Shown in pieces: positions 1 to 14,681 of a DNA stretch of 64,000 nucleotides (position 1 is the first letter of the stretch; every line of letters begins with the position of its first letter). The notes beneath the pieces are model-generated. The model had not been told where the DNA came from and did not search any database. It saw nothing but the letters and a program-made list of their open reading frames with translations. Source of the stretch: Bolinopsis microptera. Taxonomy: Eukaryota > Ctenophora > Tentaculata > Lobata > Bolinopsidae. The stretch covers positions 5,663,001 through 5,727,000 of the forward strand of contig NC_087073.1 of assembly GCF_026151205.1 (NCBI RefSeq). Reading direction: 5' to 3'. The position numbers and the translations under genes were made by a program.

Positions 1-1134
1 AGAATTGGTTTGCATATTCGTTAAACTCTCCTACAGAAACCACCCTAATCGTCGGTAGCAAAACCTATTATAACCAAACCATATATCTGCAGAGATGACA
101 TGCCAGTTGAAACAGTTAATACTATTACCAATCTAGGTGCGCCGGTTCAAAGTCACCAGAAAATCATTACGTCGCCACTGGTTTTAAAGTTTCCCCACTT
201 CTTGTGTGGCCAGCACAACTTGATGGGTGTGACAGGACTACCTGGTGCAGTAGTCAATCATTCTCAAATGCGTGGGATAAGTTCCAAGTTTTATTAAATC
301 ATATGTAACCATAACTCTGGGTGCGAGATATTATGATCAACATTAAAGCAGGTAGAGAAACAGTTTGATAATTTGACAGCTCAGTGGCAGGTATTACGAT
401 ACGTGAAGTGTCTACTGTTCATCAAGATTTGTGAGATTTGATTAAAGTTTATGACATGCTTTGCGAATATTCAATATATATATTATATATCTTTGATATG
501 ATCGCGTCTCGACTCCTCATTATCTCATGAACCAAAACAAATCATCCGAACTTGTGTGTCGCTGAGATATACCAATTTGATGAATCAAATATAGCTATTA
601 GCTTGTGCTGATCGAATTTTTGAAGGGGTAATCTTATTTAGAAGTTCTTTCTTGAGAAAATAAAAACTGCATGTTCATTGCATAAAGAATGATTTGTACT
701 ACATCTAGGTATTGACTATAGAACATCAACCCTGGTTGGCACTATTCTGCATAGTTACATAGTTATTACTTAGTAACTATACTATTCTGTACAGCTATAA
801 AACTGGAAACCTTTAAAAACATCCTTGTAAACTACTGTGTAATTCTGTAGTTTATACTACTACTACTACTACTACTACAACTACTACTCATTCATTCTGA
901 TCACATGCAAGGAAATGCTTTGCCGTCTATAACTCATATAAAATTGTTTTAATACTCATAAAACTGTAAATAGGATTAAAAATCCGGCAGTCATGATACA
1001 ATTCTATCTTATTTTAGTCCGGGTATACAGGATTCATTAAATATTACATGCTAATCCCATGTCATGACTGACCATGTGAAACGTTAAGTTAAATAACTTT
1101 ATAACCCCTAAAAACTAATTCAAATACCTAAAAT
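1..1134. other. Intergenic sequence, no gene seen
   Basis: No reading frame here has splice sites, codon pattern or similarity that I would accept as a gene. The only distinct structure is a short CTA/ACT trinucleotide run near 856-889. It lies beyond the 3' end of the minus-strand gene that stops at 1135, so some of it may be that gene's 3' untranslated or downstream DNA. Confidence 0.5.
856..889. repeat. (CTA)n trinucleotide microsatellite
   Basis: About eight ACT/CTA units, interrupted once by a CAA-type unit. An ordinary simple repeat outside any coding exon that I can see. Confidence 0.85.
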
Positions 1135-3176
1135 TCAACCCTTGGTTATTCTCGTAACATTAGATGCAATCCTGCTCAAAGAAATCTGTTTGCCTGAACT
1201 TGGCACGGAAAGTTTATCATTGGTAAAAGTCTGTTTGGTGTTGGTGCGACTGTTGCTCATTTGTAAGGAGGGTTGTTTGTGTCCTGGTTTGGTTGGGGGT
1301 GTAATGGTGCAGGTGATGGCTGTCTCCTCGCTCCACTTGGGGCGTTCTCGCACACGGATACAGTTCCTTCGACCTGCAGATAGGTAAACGGTTATGATCT
1401 ATGAAGCAATCAACAGCAGCAAAGGTTACGAAATAAAATCTGCGGGTGCATCGTATTAACATATTGTTAGGAAATACTGCCTATAAGTATAATGATTCGT
1501 GTCGGCGATGGTAATGAGCTTCGAATCAAAGGGGAAATTGAATGAGGACGGACCATTGCTATAGAAATGACCCTAATAAGGAACTATGAAATTGCTATCC
1601 AATCTTACCTAATTTTCTATTCTGGTTAATGACGTCATCATCGCTGTGGTACAGAGACTCGTCTGCTACGTTTGATCCCCATGTATGGTACCGGATTATC
1701 ATCGACATCCATGATAGTGTCTTGTTCATCTGTGGGGAAATAAGAATGTCAAATCATGTAATTAAAATCTGTAATTAAAATCTGTATTTACACAATGTAT
1801 TCATCACGTAGCAGCTGTCCCACTGAATTGAATAATTGAGTTCAATCAACTATAATTACTAACCACAAAACTCTTAAGACAATAAAACTTAAAAATCGAC
1901 TCGAATTAATGATTACTTACAGCTAAAAGGTCTGCTTTCATCTCCTGAGAGTTGTTGGTGTCAAGGTCTGATTCCGCCAGAATGAGTTGTATTTTATATT
2001 GCTTTGCTCGTTCACACATCTTCTCCATGACACTCCGGTGTTCTTTGAGAGTTTTGCTGATGTTGCAGACCATAATGTCGTCTATTTCGCTCGAGGGGTT
2101 ATATTCTTGGGTGTGCTGAACAAATCTCAACAACTTTGTGTTCTCTTCAACCAGGGTTTTTAACTGAAACAGAATAACTGGTTAACTAACTGCGAATTGA
2201 GAAAATAAATTGTTCGTTAAAAGCGAAAAGTCTGCTTCAAAACATCACAAAAAGTAAACCGTTCATAGTATAATCAGTCCCAAAGATATACCGCGAGAGC
2301 CTCACCTCTTTGATTTGAGTGAGAGCTGTGTCGATGGTGTGGTTTCTCTCCGCTTCCTCAACGTCCCGGGCACTCTTGGTAAGGAAGGTTAGAAACTCCT
2401 GGCTGTTGTGGTAAGAGTAAAGTTTACTGTCACTCAGAGAGGAGATACCAAGCGTCAGGGAGAGAGGTAGGGGCAGATTACAGATTGGATTGTCATCTGG
2501 TGGAGAGATTGAATTTAGTGGATGGAAAATTACAATTTTGAGTACCAAATTTGGTTAATTAACGCTGCGACATCTTCAAAATGATGAAAGTGAGACCATG
2601 TTTGATGTATCGAGTAAGTCACGTACATAAGATTTTAAAGATTTATTACCTTTTTGCTTGAAAGAAGATCTGTGTTTATCAAGTCGGTTGTTGGTTATCT
2701 GGTTTCGGGACAAGTTCTCGGTACTCCTACTCTTCAGTCCTTTCTTTAGCGGCATTGCTTCATCTATCAGGAAGGAAAACAACGTTAGCTTGGTTTTTAC
2801 AAAATAACCACGTTTCACAGTAAAATAATGAAATAGAAATCACATAAAATGCTATTGAAGCGATACAACTAATGCATGACTTGGCAGTGGTGGTTAGAAA
2901 GCTCAAGGGACAGTTAAAATTCGCGGAACATTTGACCTTTTATGGCAAAATTGATTAAAACCTTAACCATTTAATTTTACGGATTTCGATTTTATAGCTA
3001 TTTCATCAGAGAATTGTGACGTAAGGTGACTATCAAATCGATCATACAATTTAAATCAACTGTAAAGTTTCGCATTGGAGAACTTAAAACAGCTGAAGCT
3101 GAAGATGAACCGGAAACAAAATCTACTTACAATCACTCTTATGAGACCCGAACCATGAAAATCGACCCCACGACAT
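1135..3176 (-). CDS. Six-exon gene for a 317-residue coiled-coil protein, function unknown
   Basis: I reconstruct exons (minus strand) 3176-3131, 2763-2650, 2496-2306, 2163-1921, 1729-1609 and 1373-1135. Each junction has a GT donor and a pyrimidine-rich AG acceptor, and phases match throughout (1,1,0,0,1), giving 954 nt and a stop at 1135. The protein starts MSWGRFSWFGSHKSD. A short basic Ser/Arg/Lys-rich stretch follows (about 17-53), then a Leu/Pro segment (NLPLPLSLTLGI), then a likely coiled coil (about 90-200; VEEAERNH, LKTLVEENTKLL, KTLKEHRSVMEKMCERAKQ). The tail is low-complexity, Ser/Thr/Lys-rich and basic. No signal peptide or membrane span is visible. I do not recognise the family; a cytoskeletal or kinetochore-type adaptor would fit the composition but nothing proves it. 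The six consistent splice junctions are the main evidence that the gene is real. Confidence 0.75.
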
Positions 3177-5700
3177 GACAATTGACAAAGACACAAGATT
3201 TACGAGAAATATAGGCAATAAGAAAGAGGAGGCATATTGCCGTAATATCACGGTGTAATACTACCTCGGTTAATAGTCTACCACTGCTATCGATAACAGT
3301 AAATAGTATGCCTTACAGACATAGGATCACCTTTCAGAAAAATCAGCCGAAATCTAAATGGACAGCGGTGGAGGAGCTGATGGGAACGTTTGTGTGCCCT
3401 AACAATACAAGACTCGAGAGGGAATGAATGCCAACTCAACTTAACTTAAGTTTATAAAGATGTTGAGGCCCCAACTATCGTAGGTCATTATACCCTAATG
3501 AGAGATTTGCGTTGATAGTATCAAGTGTGCAGACAGTAGACTCCCAATCATAAAGGCATAAAATAATTTAATTCTTAGCAGAGGTAATCAGGGTAAGCCA
3601 GGGTAATACCAACCTGAACAGGTTCGTAATGATAATATTTATTTATAGAATTGAAAGGTGGCACAAAGTTTACAAAATCTACTCTGGTTAGATTCAACTG
3701 AGGGTCCGAACTTAAATGCTTCTCACGACATCCGGGGTTCTCTTTCTACCGTTTCCTGATACGAAGATAAGTCTTGGTTTGCGACTTGCATGTTTGCTCT
3801 TGCGATGCATATTTAATTATTGAGGTGGAGAATGGATCCTATATCCGGCTATCGTCATACCGCCATAACACTAGAGCTCTTTCTTGTATGCAAATATTCC
3901 GTATTTTGGCACTATAAATTTCAAAAGCCTTTCTAAGTAATGACCTCTGACAAAAGCCACTAGCAATGACCTCTAACAAAAACCTTTAGAATTAGAAAGC
4001 ACCTGACCGTAGTAAGCAGCATGGTAAAGCTTGATAATATAAATGACTGCTTACATCAGAATTATATATCATGTGCATATTTCAGAAGAAATTGAAAGCT
4101 CGAGATTATTTGATCGCACCCAATACAGCAGCAAATTGAGTTCTTAATTTCTGGTGATCCAGATAAAAATGTACTGACAACTCTCTCAAAAATGCAATAA
4201 CCGCCGACAAATTCGACATGAATCATAAAAGACGTGTGGACACAACATTAATAACTAAATTAAGACCAATAACCGCCAGCTGATCGTGACATAAACAATG
4301 CCAATAGTAACTAGCTCCACTACAATTGTAGCCTATACAATGTATGATCTACAATTTACACAGTTAGCGAGTCGGTGATAAGAGCAGAAGTTAAGTGTAC
4401 ACATGCGACTACATCAAACATGTGAGGAGAAGGATCAGCGTACGACCACGGACCACCGTCATGTGACGTACAAAGCGAGAGAGATGATCTTGATAACCAG
4501 TGTGAACCACACAGATGTGCAAAGGAAATTAGATCAACTCCTAGCATTATATACGTCAGTCAAACTAGAGCTGGAGAGAGCAGGGAGACAGAGAGCGATT
4601 ATAGAGCGGACCTCTATAACGTGTGTTAGTAGCCAGACATGGAGCGCTAATGGGTCGTCCAGTTCTTTAAATGTGCACTTACAGCCTTTCTCGGAGCTAG
4701 TGGGGTGGACCTGGCAAGCTTGCTGCACGTGCTTCAGTACATCTCCATGATTAGTAAGATGAAAAGATATAGAGCGGAGTATACGAGAGCGACAGGGACT
4801 GACTCCTTTGTTCTGAGCAGTGTACAATAAACAGAGGTCATGTAATTGTAAGAGGCTTTTGTTCAGAGCTACTTTTGTTGTGACACCATACTACGCAGGG
4901 TACTGTTTAGAGCAGTGAGCAGCACGAGTTATACTTTAATGTCCGACAATCATCATCGCACGATGTATTATGTCAATATTCAACACTGAAGAATCCAGGA
5001 AATGAAATTTCGAAACAATCGAACAAGCGTTGCCTAGGTGACATTATCACTCGGAGTACGATGATATCATCAGGAATTCATTTGAGCTGGTTCAAACTAA
5101 TTTGAAGTGGTGGTTGTTCAAATTTGCGGGAGCTAATCAATCAGGCTAGATGAACGAGCTAATTTGTCTCGGGGACCTTAATTCAGCAAGTTTCCTAGAA
5201 TTATAAAGACAGTTCGACAGAATTCAACTGAGTGAGCGAAAGAATAGTGCAAATCATATTTTCTACTTGTGCAATGTGCATGCATATCTGACTTTAATCA
5301 AGAAATGAGGGGACCTTTTACCTTAAGCATTTTGGGAACATAGCTCAAACTAATAGTGAGATTACTTATCCATATCGACTGAAGAAGGACTAAAATACGT
5401 TACTTAAATAAAATGAATTTTGAGTAGATTAATTACTATGGTACCGAGTTAGGACGATTGACAATTTCCGAGCATGTTTAATTTTCGTGTGCAAAATGAC
5501 ACAAACATGCATGATGAGGACAACTTCAAACTTGCCCGAAAATTCAACCGGCACCCAAAAGCTAACCACCTCTTGAAACGGACAGGAATTATGGCAACCT
5601 CGCGATCACTATGGCAACCTCGCGATCACTGCTGCACTAAAATTATACTTTGCACACTCAAATCTGTCAGATGGTAGTGACAGGAGTGCAGTTTAATTAC
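3177..5700. other. Intergenic or 5' intron DNA, no firm gene
   Basis: This lies between the first exon at 3131-3176 and a possible upstream first exon at 5701-5914, so it may be intron of a longer transcript. A plus-strand stretch near 4400-4830 has coiled-coil-like and hydrophobic readings in two frames, but I could not join them with convincing splice sites. A direct repeat of about 18 bp (atggcaacctcgcgatcact) occurs at about 5590-5629. Confidence 0.4.
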
Positions 5701-5914
5701 CTGAGTGGTGGTGGTGGGATGATTGCGTTTTGCAGGTCTGTTCCTTTTGATCGGCCGTCACTCCAACCTTGCTGAGGGACACACTGTGTTTACACAGTTC
5801 CGACTCCGTCCGGGACTTCTTGGACTTCTTCAGCAGGGGTGATCTTATTTTGGACTTGAAGTTGAATGTCAGGTTGCGCTGGAGACTTGGCATCTTGATG
5901 GAACCAACTGTCAT
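5701..5914 (-). CDS. Candidate alternative first coding exon of the coiled-coil gene
   Basis: An ATG at 5914 opens 71 codons ending in a good donor (CACTCAG/gtaatt) at 5701, phase 1. The peptide is basic and Ser/Lys-rich (LTFNFKSKIRSPLLKKSKKS) and ends in a run of four histidines and a serine. Phase 1 is exactly what the exon at 2763-2650 accepts (and also the one at 2496). Splicing there would replace the 15-residue start encoded at 3176-3131 with a 71-residue basic N-terminus, giving the same downstream protein. It could instead belong to a separate gene. The match rests on phase, strand and position only. Confidence 0.4.
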
Positions 5915-8636
<2,722 letters not shown>

Positions 8637-9122
8637 TACCTTACGAGACATATTTAAAAGGTACGAAGGTCGGTGGTTTTCAGAAAAAAAAAACACCATA
8701 TTTTCGGACTACCAAAATTTAGGCCACCATTATTATTTAAATTTTCCCCAAATTATTTTTCACGTATTTTCTTTAATTATGACTTTGTCGATTAACTATC
8801 AATATGGTAAGTTAATGTTATAAAAATGATCCATGACGGCTGGACACGTACAATTAAAAGTCATCAAGCTCTGCTACTATTTCATTTGCCACGGCAACGA
8901 AATTTCGGGAGTGGTGGAGGATAAAAAACACCGCGGCGGTCTCCCATTCCGTCTGGAGGATTGGAAGTCAAGTTAAAACTAACTTTCAAAGGCGCCGGAG
9001 AAACTGTTTATAAGATGAAACAGCTTGAATTAGAGGTGCCTTACACAAAAATCCCATGTTTTCATTCCCAAATCATTTAGGTCACCGGAATTATGTCGAA
9101 TATAAATATGTCTCGTAAGGTA
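8637..9122. mobile_element. MITE with perfect TIRs and TA target duplication
   Basis: The left end TACCTTACGAGACATATTTA (from 8637) is the exact reverse complement of the sequence at 9103-9122. Reading the outer TA as the duplicated target leaves an element of 482 bp (8639-9120) with 18-bp perfect TIRs beginning CCTTACGAGAC. No coding capacity is seen, so it is non-autonomous. A TA target fits Tc1/mariner-type or related transposases. The perfect TIRs suggest it is not very old. Confidence 0.8.
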
Positions 9123-11256
9123 GTTTTTAAGGCAGGTTATCGCGCAAGATTTCAAGATTCCAAGATTTCGAAAATTCAAATTTTTTTTTGAATCTCGGAG
9201 GGGTTCCTTAAGTCTAACTCTTGCACAAATTGATGATCAAGCAGTTTTAAATAATCCATTTAACCTAATGTCTTCCCTGGCCTCTAGTCTCCCTTGTGTT
9301 GTATACTGTTGGATACTGAATAATACAATTACAAGCAGAAGTAATACTATCAAGATTATTATCAAGATTGCCAGACGTTCCCCCAACTCAACATGTCCAC
9401 AATATAATCGGAAACAAGCCCGCTCTACGGTTTACGAGATATGGCGCAATCTCTAGCTCTAGCTCAATCAGCTTATATATAGAGAAATGGTAATTTCTCC
9501 AATTATGTAGCTGCTACACACGACTAGTGTGGCAACAAAGGCTATCTTATTGTCTGCTGTTACGACATCACAGACGTAGCAACGAGCCGACGTACTACTC
9601 ATACAAGACTACAATTACTAAACTTTATGTACTAGTTCTAAACTACTACCATAATTCAGCATATACCACATGGTCCTCATACCCATTACCCATGATCTTC
9701 ACTTCTCAACTATTATCAATATTATTAAACTCAACACAAAGGTCGCTAGTAAAATGGTCGTGATATCATATTGTTTTATAACACCATGCCATTAGCCATG
9801 ACGGCAGACAAGATAAAAGGTTTTGTTATATTGAATTAGTGATGTCACTCATGACGTGATCTGATGTCAGAAATAAAATAATTTTCACAGAATTTAACAA
9901 ATGGCTTCCCCACGATTTTTGTGCCTTTTATCGCGCACGTGAGCTAGGCCACTCGAAAGACAAATATGTAACGTGTGGCAAATAGTCTTACAAAGTTACT
10001 TACAGTAACATTATGTGCTGTTACGCCACAAGACACGACTCTTACTTCAATTAAGCTTAATAAATGTGCAGTCCTCATTTGATTGACATTATAAAAGCAG
10101 ATTTTTAACAGACGTAACACAAATTCAACAGAAACACCCAATTTTCGGAGGTTACGTTATTAGTTAGCTGCGATCTACTATTTTGTTAGCTCATCTAGAG
10201 CTTTCTAATTCACAAACAACAGCTATACTAACCGATACTGCACCTTGTCCCCGTTTATCCAATCAAGAGTCTGCACAAACGTCACTATATCGAACAAGGT
10301 GGGACAAATGGCACAGGTTTTGTGGGGGTGGAGTGAGTGGTGCAGTGCCACAACATTAGTACTAAGTGGATATTAGATGGATGATTAGTTGGGTGTGGCC
10401 ACTAGCCTCTTCGTGTTAATCTATTTGCTAACCTTTTAGCAAAATTTAGTTCGTTTATCGAATCATATTTATAATTCATTTTGGAGTTATTCGAGTCGTC
10501 AAAAATTGACAAGACATACCACGAAGGCGGTTATTCGTAAGAATGTTTGAAAATAGAGAACTTGTTAAATAAATATGCGAGTGATATGAATAGGTTTTTC
10601 TGTTCCGGCAGTTATGAAACTGAACTACTACTATACTATACTAATCTCCAAACTGAAAGTATATGTTGCTATGATCACAGAAACCAACACTAACAGGACA
10701 GTGGATATTGATGAAGTGGTTGTTTCTGCTGGAGCTACTGCCTTTTATATGTTCTGTTCGCCTGCTCAGTCTGCTCTTTTACCCACTGATCCAGTTATTT
10801 AAAGCGATAGTTTTGGAATTGAGTATAATTCTCAGTAAATCTATAATCTGGTGCCGGCTACCCTTTTAGTCGGGCTGCATTGTATCGTGAACCGGATTTA
10901 AATTTTAACTTAAATGATTTAAAGTACAGACACCGAGATTTAAAAAAACTAAATAGATATTTAATTTAAGGTTTTTAAAACTTCTATCTGTAATACAGGA
11001 CAAAGCTATTTAGGTAACAGCGGCGGGAACTAATTCGATTTCTTGGAATAAAGTCAAAGACAATATTGCCTTCTAGATTTACTTATCAATATTAAAAATT
11101 AGTACATTCACTTTATAGCACTAGCAGTACAGCTTATAAAAACCACATTGCTAGGGTTTCACAAGCTTGACAAGACACCATAAAGCACCAGTTCAGATGA
11201 TAAGACTTCAGGCTTTTCTGTTCATAAACAGATTATACCGATTGAAAATTCGGCTG
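9123..11256. other. Intergenic sequence, no gene seen
   Basis: Short reading frames only, none with splice context or recognisable protein. The right part (about 11000-11256) belongs to a dispersed repeat whose second copy lies near 15440-15700: both share a block containing cacaagcttgacaaga followed by agcaccagttca / agtaccagttca. Confidence 0.4.
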
Positions 11257-11356
11257 AATGACAGGCTGAGCGGCGGAATGACAGGCTGAGCGGCGGAATA
11301 ACAGACTGAGCGGCGGAATGACAGGTTGAGCGGCGGAATGCCAGGTTGAGCGGCGC
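11257..11356. repeat. 20-bp tandem repeat, five units
   Basis: Unit AATGACAGGCTGAGCGGCGG repeated five times with one to three changes per unit. It interrupts the dispersed repeat that surrounds it, because the other copy near 15600 lacks the array. The reverse complement of the unit core resembles the conserved block at the left ends of the repeats at 39206 and 47176 (cgctcagcctrtcattctgcc). Confidence 0.85.
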
Positions 11357-11563
11357 CCAGTAAGACAGTATCTTATTTGACCGTGTCAACCGCCAGTTCG
11401 CAATGTCAGATAATGCGGTCTCGATTTGACATTTATATATTATATTTATTTTTATAGCAACCTAGATCACATTGCTGGTGGTCGGTGTTTAATCTTGATC
11501 AAAATATGCCGCTAATTAGCTAATTTAACTACATATTATCCACTATTAATGAATATTATTTAA

Positions 11564-13123
11564 TTAACAGTTGATATCCAGTTTAATAATATTTGGTTTT
11601 TCAGACCAACTCAACTAGCAGGTACAAGTACGGAACAGGTGAAAGTACGACCCATTATCAGCTGTGTTGACTCACCCACAGAGAGATTGAGCTGGCTGGT
11701 GACAACCATCCTCAAACCATTACTGAAGGAAATACCCAGTCACCTTGGTAATCTCTTTGAACATCTGGAAACTCTTCGTGCAATTCCGAAAGAACAGCTA
11801 GCTGGCAGGAGAATCTTCTCGGCGGACATTTCAGCACTTTATACCAACATAAATGTCCAAGGTTGTATTGATGACGTTATAGAACTGGCCACTGAGCACC
11901 GGGAAAAACTTGATCTCATGGGACTGAACCTGACTGATGTTCACGAGATCCTATTGCACATCCTGACTAGTTCATACTTTGTGTATAATGGGACTCTGTG
12001 GATACAGCAGGATGGCCTTTTCATGGGATTGAGACCGGGACCATTTTGCGCAGTGATCAGAGTGTACAAGTTTGAGAGAAGCTCGGTTTACACTGACTTA
12101 CATTACTTGTCGGTCTACTTATCTGACTTCTACAAGCGGTACATTGACGACGCCACCAGCACAGCTGTAACAAGAGAAGAAGCTCTAGCACTTGTTCAGA
12201 GTATCGCAGACCAGGACCCTGACAAGAAACTCAAGTGGGAGGTAGAGTTTCCGGAGAACGACCAAGAGTTCATCCCATTCCTTAACACAGAGCTTAGAGT
12301 GGAACCTGATGGAACTGTGACGAGCCGCTTGTACCGTAAGCCACAGCAGAAAGACATCACACTTCACAAGAATTCATGTCACCCAGAATCTGTGAAGACG
12401 AACACCGTTATCAACCTGTATAAAGAAGCGGACAAGATCTCGTCAGGACCTCAGGAGAGAGAACATTCATACAGCATTTTAGACCGTCTTATGACTAGAA
12501 ACGGGTATCAAACACCCAGAAATTATTCCAACAGACGTCGTAGTAGTATTAGTAATAGAAATAGGGAGGATAACAGAACAGTGCTTAAGTTAGATTTTAT
12601 CTCAGACAGTATCAGTAACAGAATTAGGAATCATATTAAACAGAACAATTTACCTATTAAAGTTATATTTTCCCCAGCTAGAAAACTAAGAAATATTGTG
12701 TGTAATAACAGACCGTATGATAATAGAACCTGTATCATTAACTCCTGTAAAATTTGTCCTTTATTAATAACTGAAAATAAAGATTGTGAGGTGAAGAACG
12801 TTGTGTATAAGATTACCTGTAAAATCTGTAATAATATTTATATTGGTGAGACGTGCAGGAGGGCACATGATAGGCTCGGAGAGCACCTAAGATATGCTAA
12901 ATTTCCTTTAACTCCTTCTAACACTAGTCAAGCTTTTGCTATTCATTATAACAGTTTACATAGGGGGTCAGAACCCAATTTAGAATTTGAGATTTTAAAA
13001 ACAGAAAGCAACACAGCTAGAAGAAAGATTGCAGAAGCAATGCTTATTTTGAAGTTCAAACCTAACATTAACAAGAGAGATGAGTTAGAAACAATCAAAC
13101 GTTTTTTAGTAACAAGTACATAA
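11564..13123 (+). mobile_element. Penelope-like retroelement, 5'-truncated: reverse transcriptase plus GIY-YIG endonuclease
   Basis: The frame is open from 11564 to the stop at 13123, with no credible start; the usual segment before the reverse transcriptase (RT) core is missing. RT motifs, numbered from 11639: RPIIS near residue 4, the motif-A aspartate in FSADISALYTN (60-70), motif B as MGLRPGPF (about 128) and the catalytic YIDD box (about 167). A Cys-rich linker (C..SCKIC) precedes a GIY-YIG-type nuclease core (KITCKICNNIYIGET, then R..R..EHL) and a downstream catalytic-type Glu in KIAEAMLI. RT followed by GIY-YIG is the hallmark of Penelope-like elements. The body has no frameshift or stop, so this copy is young, or was spliced at an acceptor-like tttttcag just before 11605. 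It ends only about 20 bp before the TIR element starting at 13143. Confidence 0.9.
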
Positions 13124-13868
13124 TAAACAGGGTGTAACATATTATATCCACCAGCGGGCTATATTTTGTCATCTGAGCACTCGCAGCCCGATGTTAGAAG
13201 ACACAGTGCGCGTCCAGCCCGCTTAAAATACAGCACGCGAGCAGACGACAATTAACGTGACAAGTAACAATACAGCCAATATAGCCCGCATGAAATTTGT
13301 CCAGTAGCGATATATTTTTGTGTCCGGTAGGGCTGATGATACATCTCGTGAGCAGATGACATGAAATCTGAACACTGAACAGTGTTATTGATCCACACTT
13401 ACACATTACACAGCACACTTTAATAGTTCCCACGGCAATATGTGGATGTAAAGAATGTACATCAACTCTGAACTCTGAGCTTACCTTATATCACGCAGGT
13501 TGCCATGATTGGCTCATAATTAACACGTGACACACTGTTACTATGGTTACCAAATTCGTGGAGACGTTAAGTCTAAGCCGGTGATATTTTTCAGTATCGT
13601 TAATTGTTTTGTGTTTACCATTTTCAGTTCACTATTTCAGTTGATAAACCTTGAAATTTAGGCCGACATTTTACCTGTTATTCTATTGTGTTCCCGAAAG
13701 ATATTTTGCCCTGTTTTTGTTTTGAAACTGCCATTTAAATTGATGTTATAAATTTGATCTTTAACTTTCATATTCAATGTCTATGATCAGACTGTGATCT
13801 CGAGCTCTCTGGGTTACTACTTTTGATTGTCCAGTCACTCAGTAGCTGCTACAGAAACTCTAGTAACT

Positions 13869-13901
13869 GGTTACCCGGGTAACCCTGGTTACCCTGGTAA
13901 C
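13869..13901. promoter_or_regulatory. Two adjacent X-box-like palindromes
   Basis: GGTTACCCGGGTAACC (13869-13884) is a perfect 16-bp palindrome, followed at 13887 by GGTTACCCTGGTAAC. Both fit the RFX-factor X-box pattern (GTNRCC, short spacer, RGYAAC). They lie inside TIR element A, so they may be a property of the element and not of a host promoter. Confidence 0.4.
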
Positions 13902-13968
13902 TGATAATGACAACTCACGTGGTAGTAGCAGCTGCTATGTGGCGACTGGCGGTGCTTGTTCTGGTTCC

Positions 13969-14194
13969 AAGGAGGGAGAGAGGTAGAGAAGTAGAGAGGG
14001 AGAGAAAGAGAGGGAGAGGAGGAGAGAGGGATAGGAGGATAGAGGGAGATGAGGAGAGATGGAGATAAAGAGAGAGTGATAGAGGGAGAGAGGGAGGTTA
14101 TAAGGAGAGTGGGAGAAGGAGAAAGGAAGATAGGGAGAGAGTGAGAGAGGGTGAGAAGGAGATAAGGAGATGAGGGAGAGAGGGAGAGAGGGCC
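13969..14194. repeat. Homopurine GA-rich tract, about 225 bp
   Basis: The plus strand is almost entirely G and A with imperfect gagagg/gggaga units. Such tracts can form triplex DNA. The Ser/Leu/Pro-rich minus-strand frame over it is an artefact. Confidence 0.85.
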
Positions 14195-14540
14195 TATATT
14201 TTGATCGTTTACAATAAAATTATATGTACATGAAACATAATGAGCTGAAACATTGTTTGATAGCGGCCGGTTTTTCGTTCTATAGTCAGTCATTTTGGCC
14301 TGTTCTACATCTTAAACTAAAAGCAACATGATTTTCTCGTAAAATTTCTGAAATCTTGTACATTAATTTGCTGTGATTGTTGGAAACTGAAGCTTCGTGA
14401 TAAACGCCCACTTGTGGATATATTACATTGTTGATATATTTACATTTATAAAACTTAGTAAATGATCATCTAATTAGTGGCATTACAACTACACTTGAGA
14501 AGCGCCCGCTCATGGATATACACGATATCATTCCTCGCCA

Positions 14541-14681
14541 TGAGGGCGGAACTATCGTATAGCACTCGGGCCCGTTGGGCCCTCCGTGCTATACGAAAAT
14601 ATCTCCTCCTCGGGCTGGCGCCCTCGTGGAGATATAAAATATTGCACGCGCACGCGCGTGCAATATTTAGTACCGCCCTCA
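14541..14681. repeat. Three-hairpin 'cloverleaf' repeat, copy A (141 bp)
   Basis: An outer 9-bp stem (TGAGGGCGG at 14541 / CCGCCCTCA at 14673) encloses three consecutive hairpins. They are 14556-14595 (arms CGTATAGCAC/GTGCTATACG around GGGCCC pairs), 14599-14635 (arms ATATCTCC/GGAGATAT) and 14637-14668 (15-bp arms AAATATTGCACGCGC with a 2-nt loop). Linkers are 6, 3, 1 and 4 nt. Copy B (18869-19009, inverted) has the identical layout. It starts 20 bp past the right TIR of element A. It could be a cruciform-forming terminal module of a transposon or a structured RNA; no known RNA family comes to mind. Confidence 0.8.

Larger units (their letters stand above)
13143..14520 (+). mobile_element. 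TIR element, copy A (1.38 kb), related to 19028-19598
   Basis: The left end TATATCCACCAGCGGGC (13143) matches the reverse complement of the right end at 14504-14520 in 15 of 17 bases. Inside are scattered AGCCCGC/GCGGGCT motifs (13158, 13190, 13218, 13282), a gtgtccggtagggctg block near 13320, ctcgtgagcagatgacatga near 13344, and a block near 13505-13565 (gattggctcataattaacac). All recur in the inverted copy B. Copy A is longer because of an extra region that includes a GA-rich purine tract (13969-14194). No transposase is seen. Confidence 0.65.

Noticed and set aside
4403-4830. A possible plus-strand exon pair: a coiled-coil-like frame (VQRKLDQLLALYTSVKLELE) and a hydrophobic frame ending KMKRYRAEYTRATGTDSFVL
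   Set aside because: The acceptor cacttacag at 4686 is fair, but the only phase-matching donor (gtgtta) is weak and no upstream exon is evident, so I do not call a gene.
13889-14293. Ser/Leu/Pro-rich minus-strand frame
   Set aside because: Low-complexity reading of a homopurine tract, with no splice or family support.
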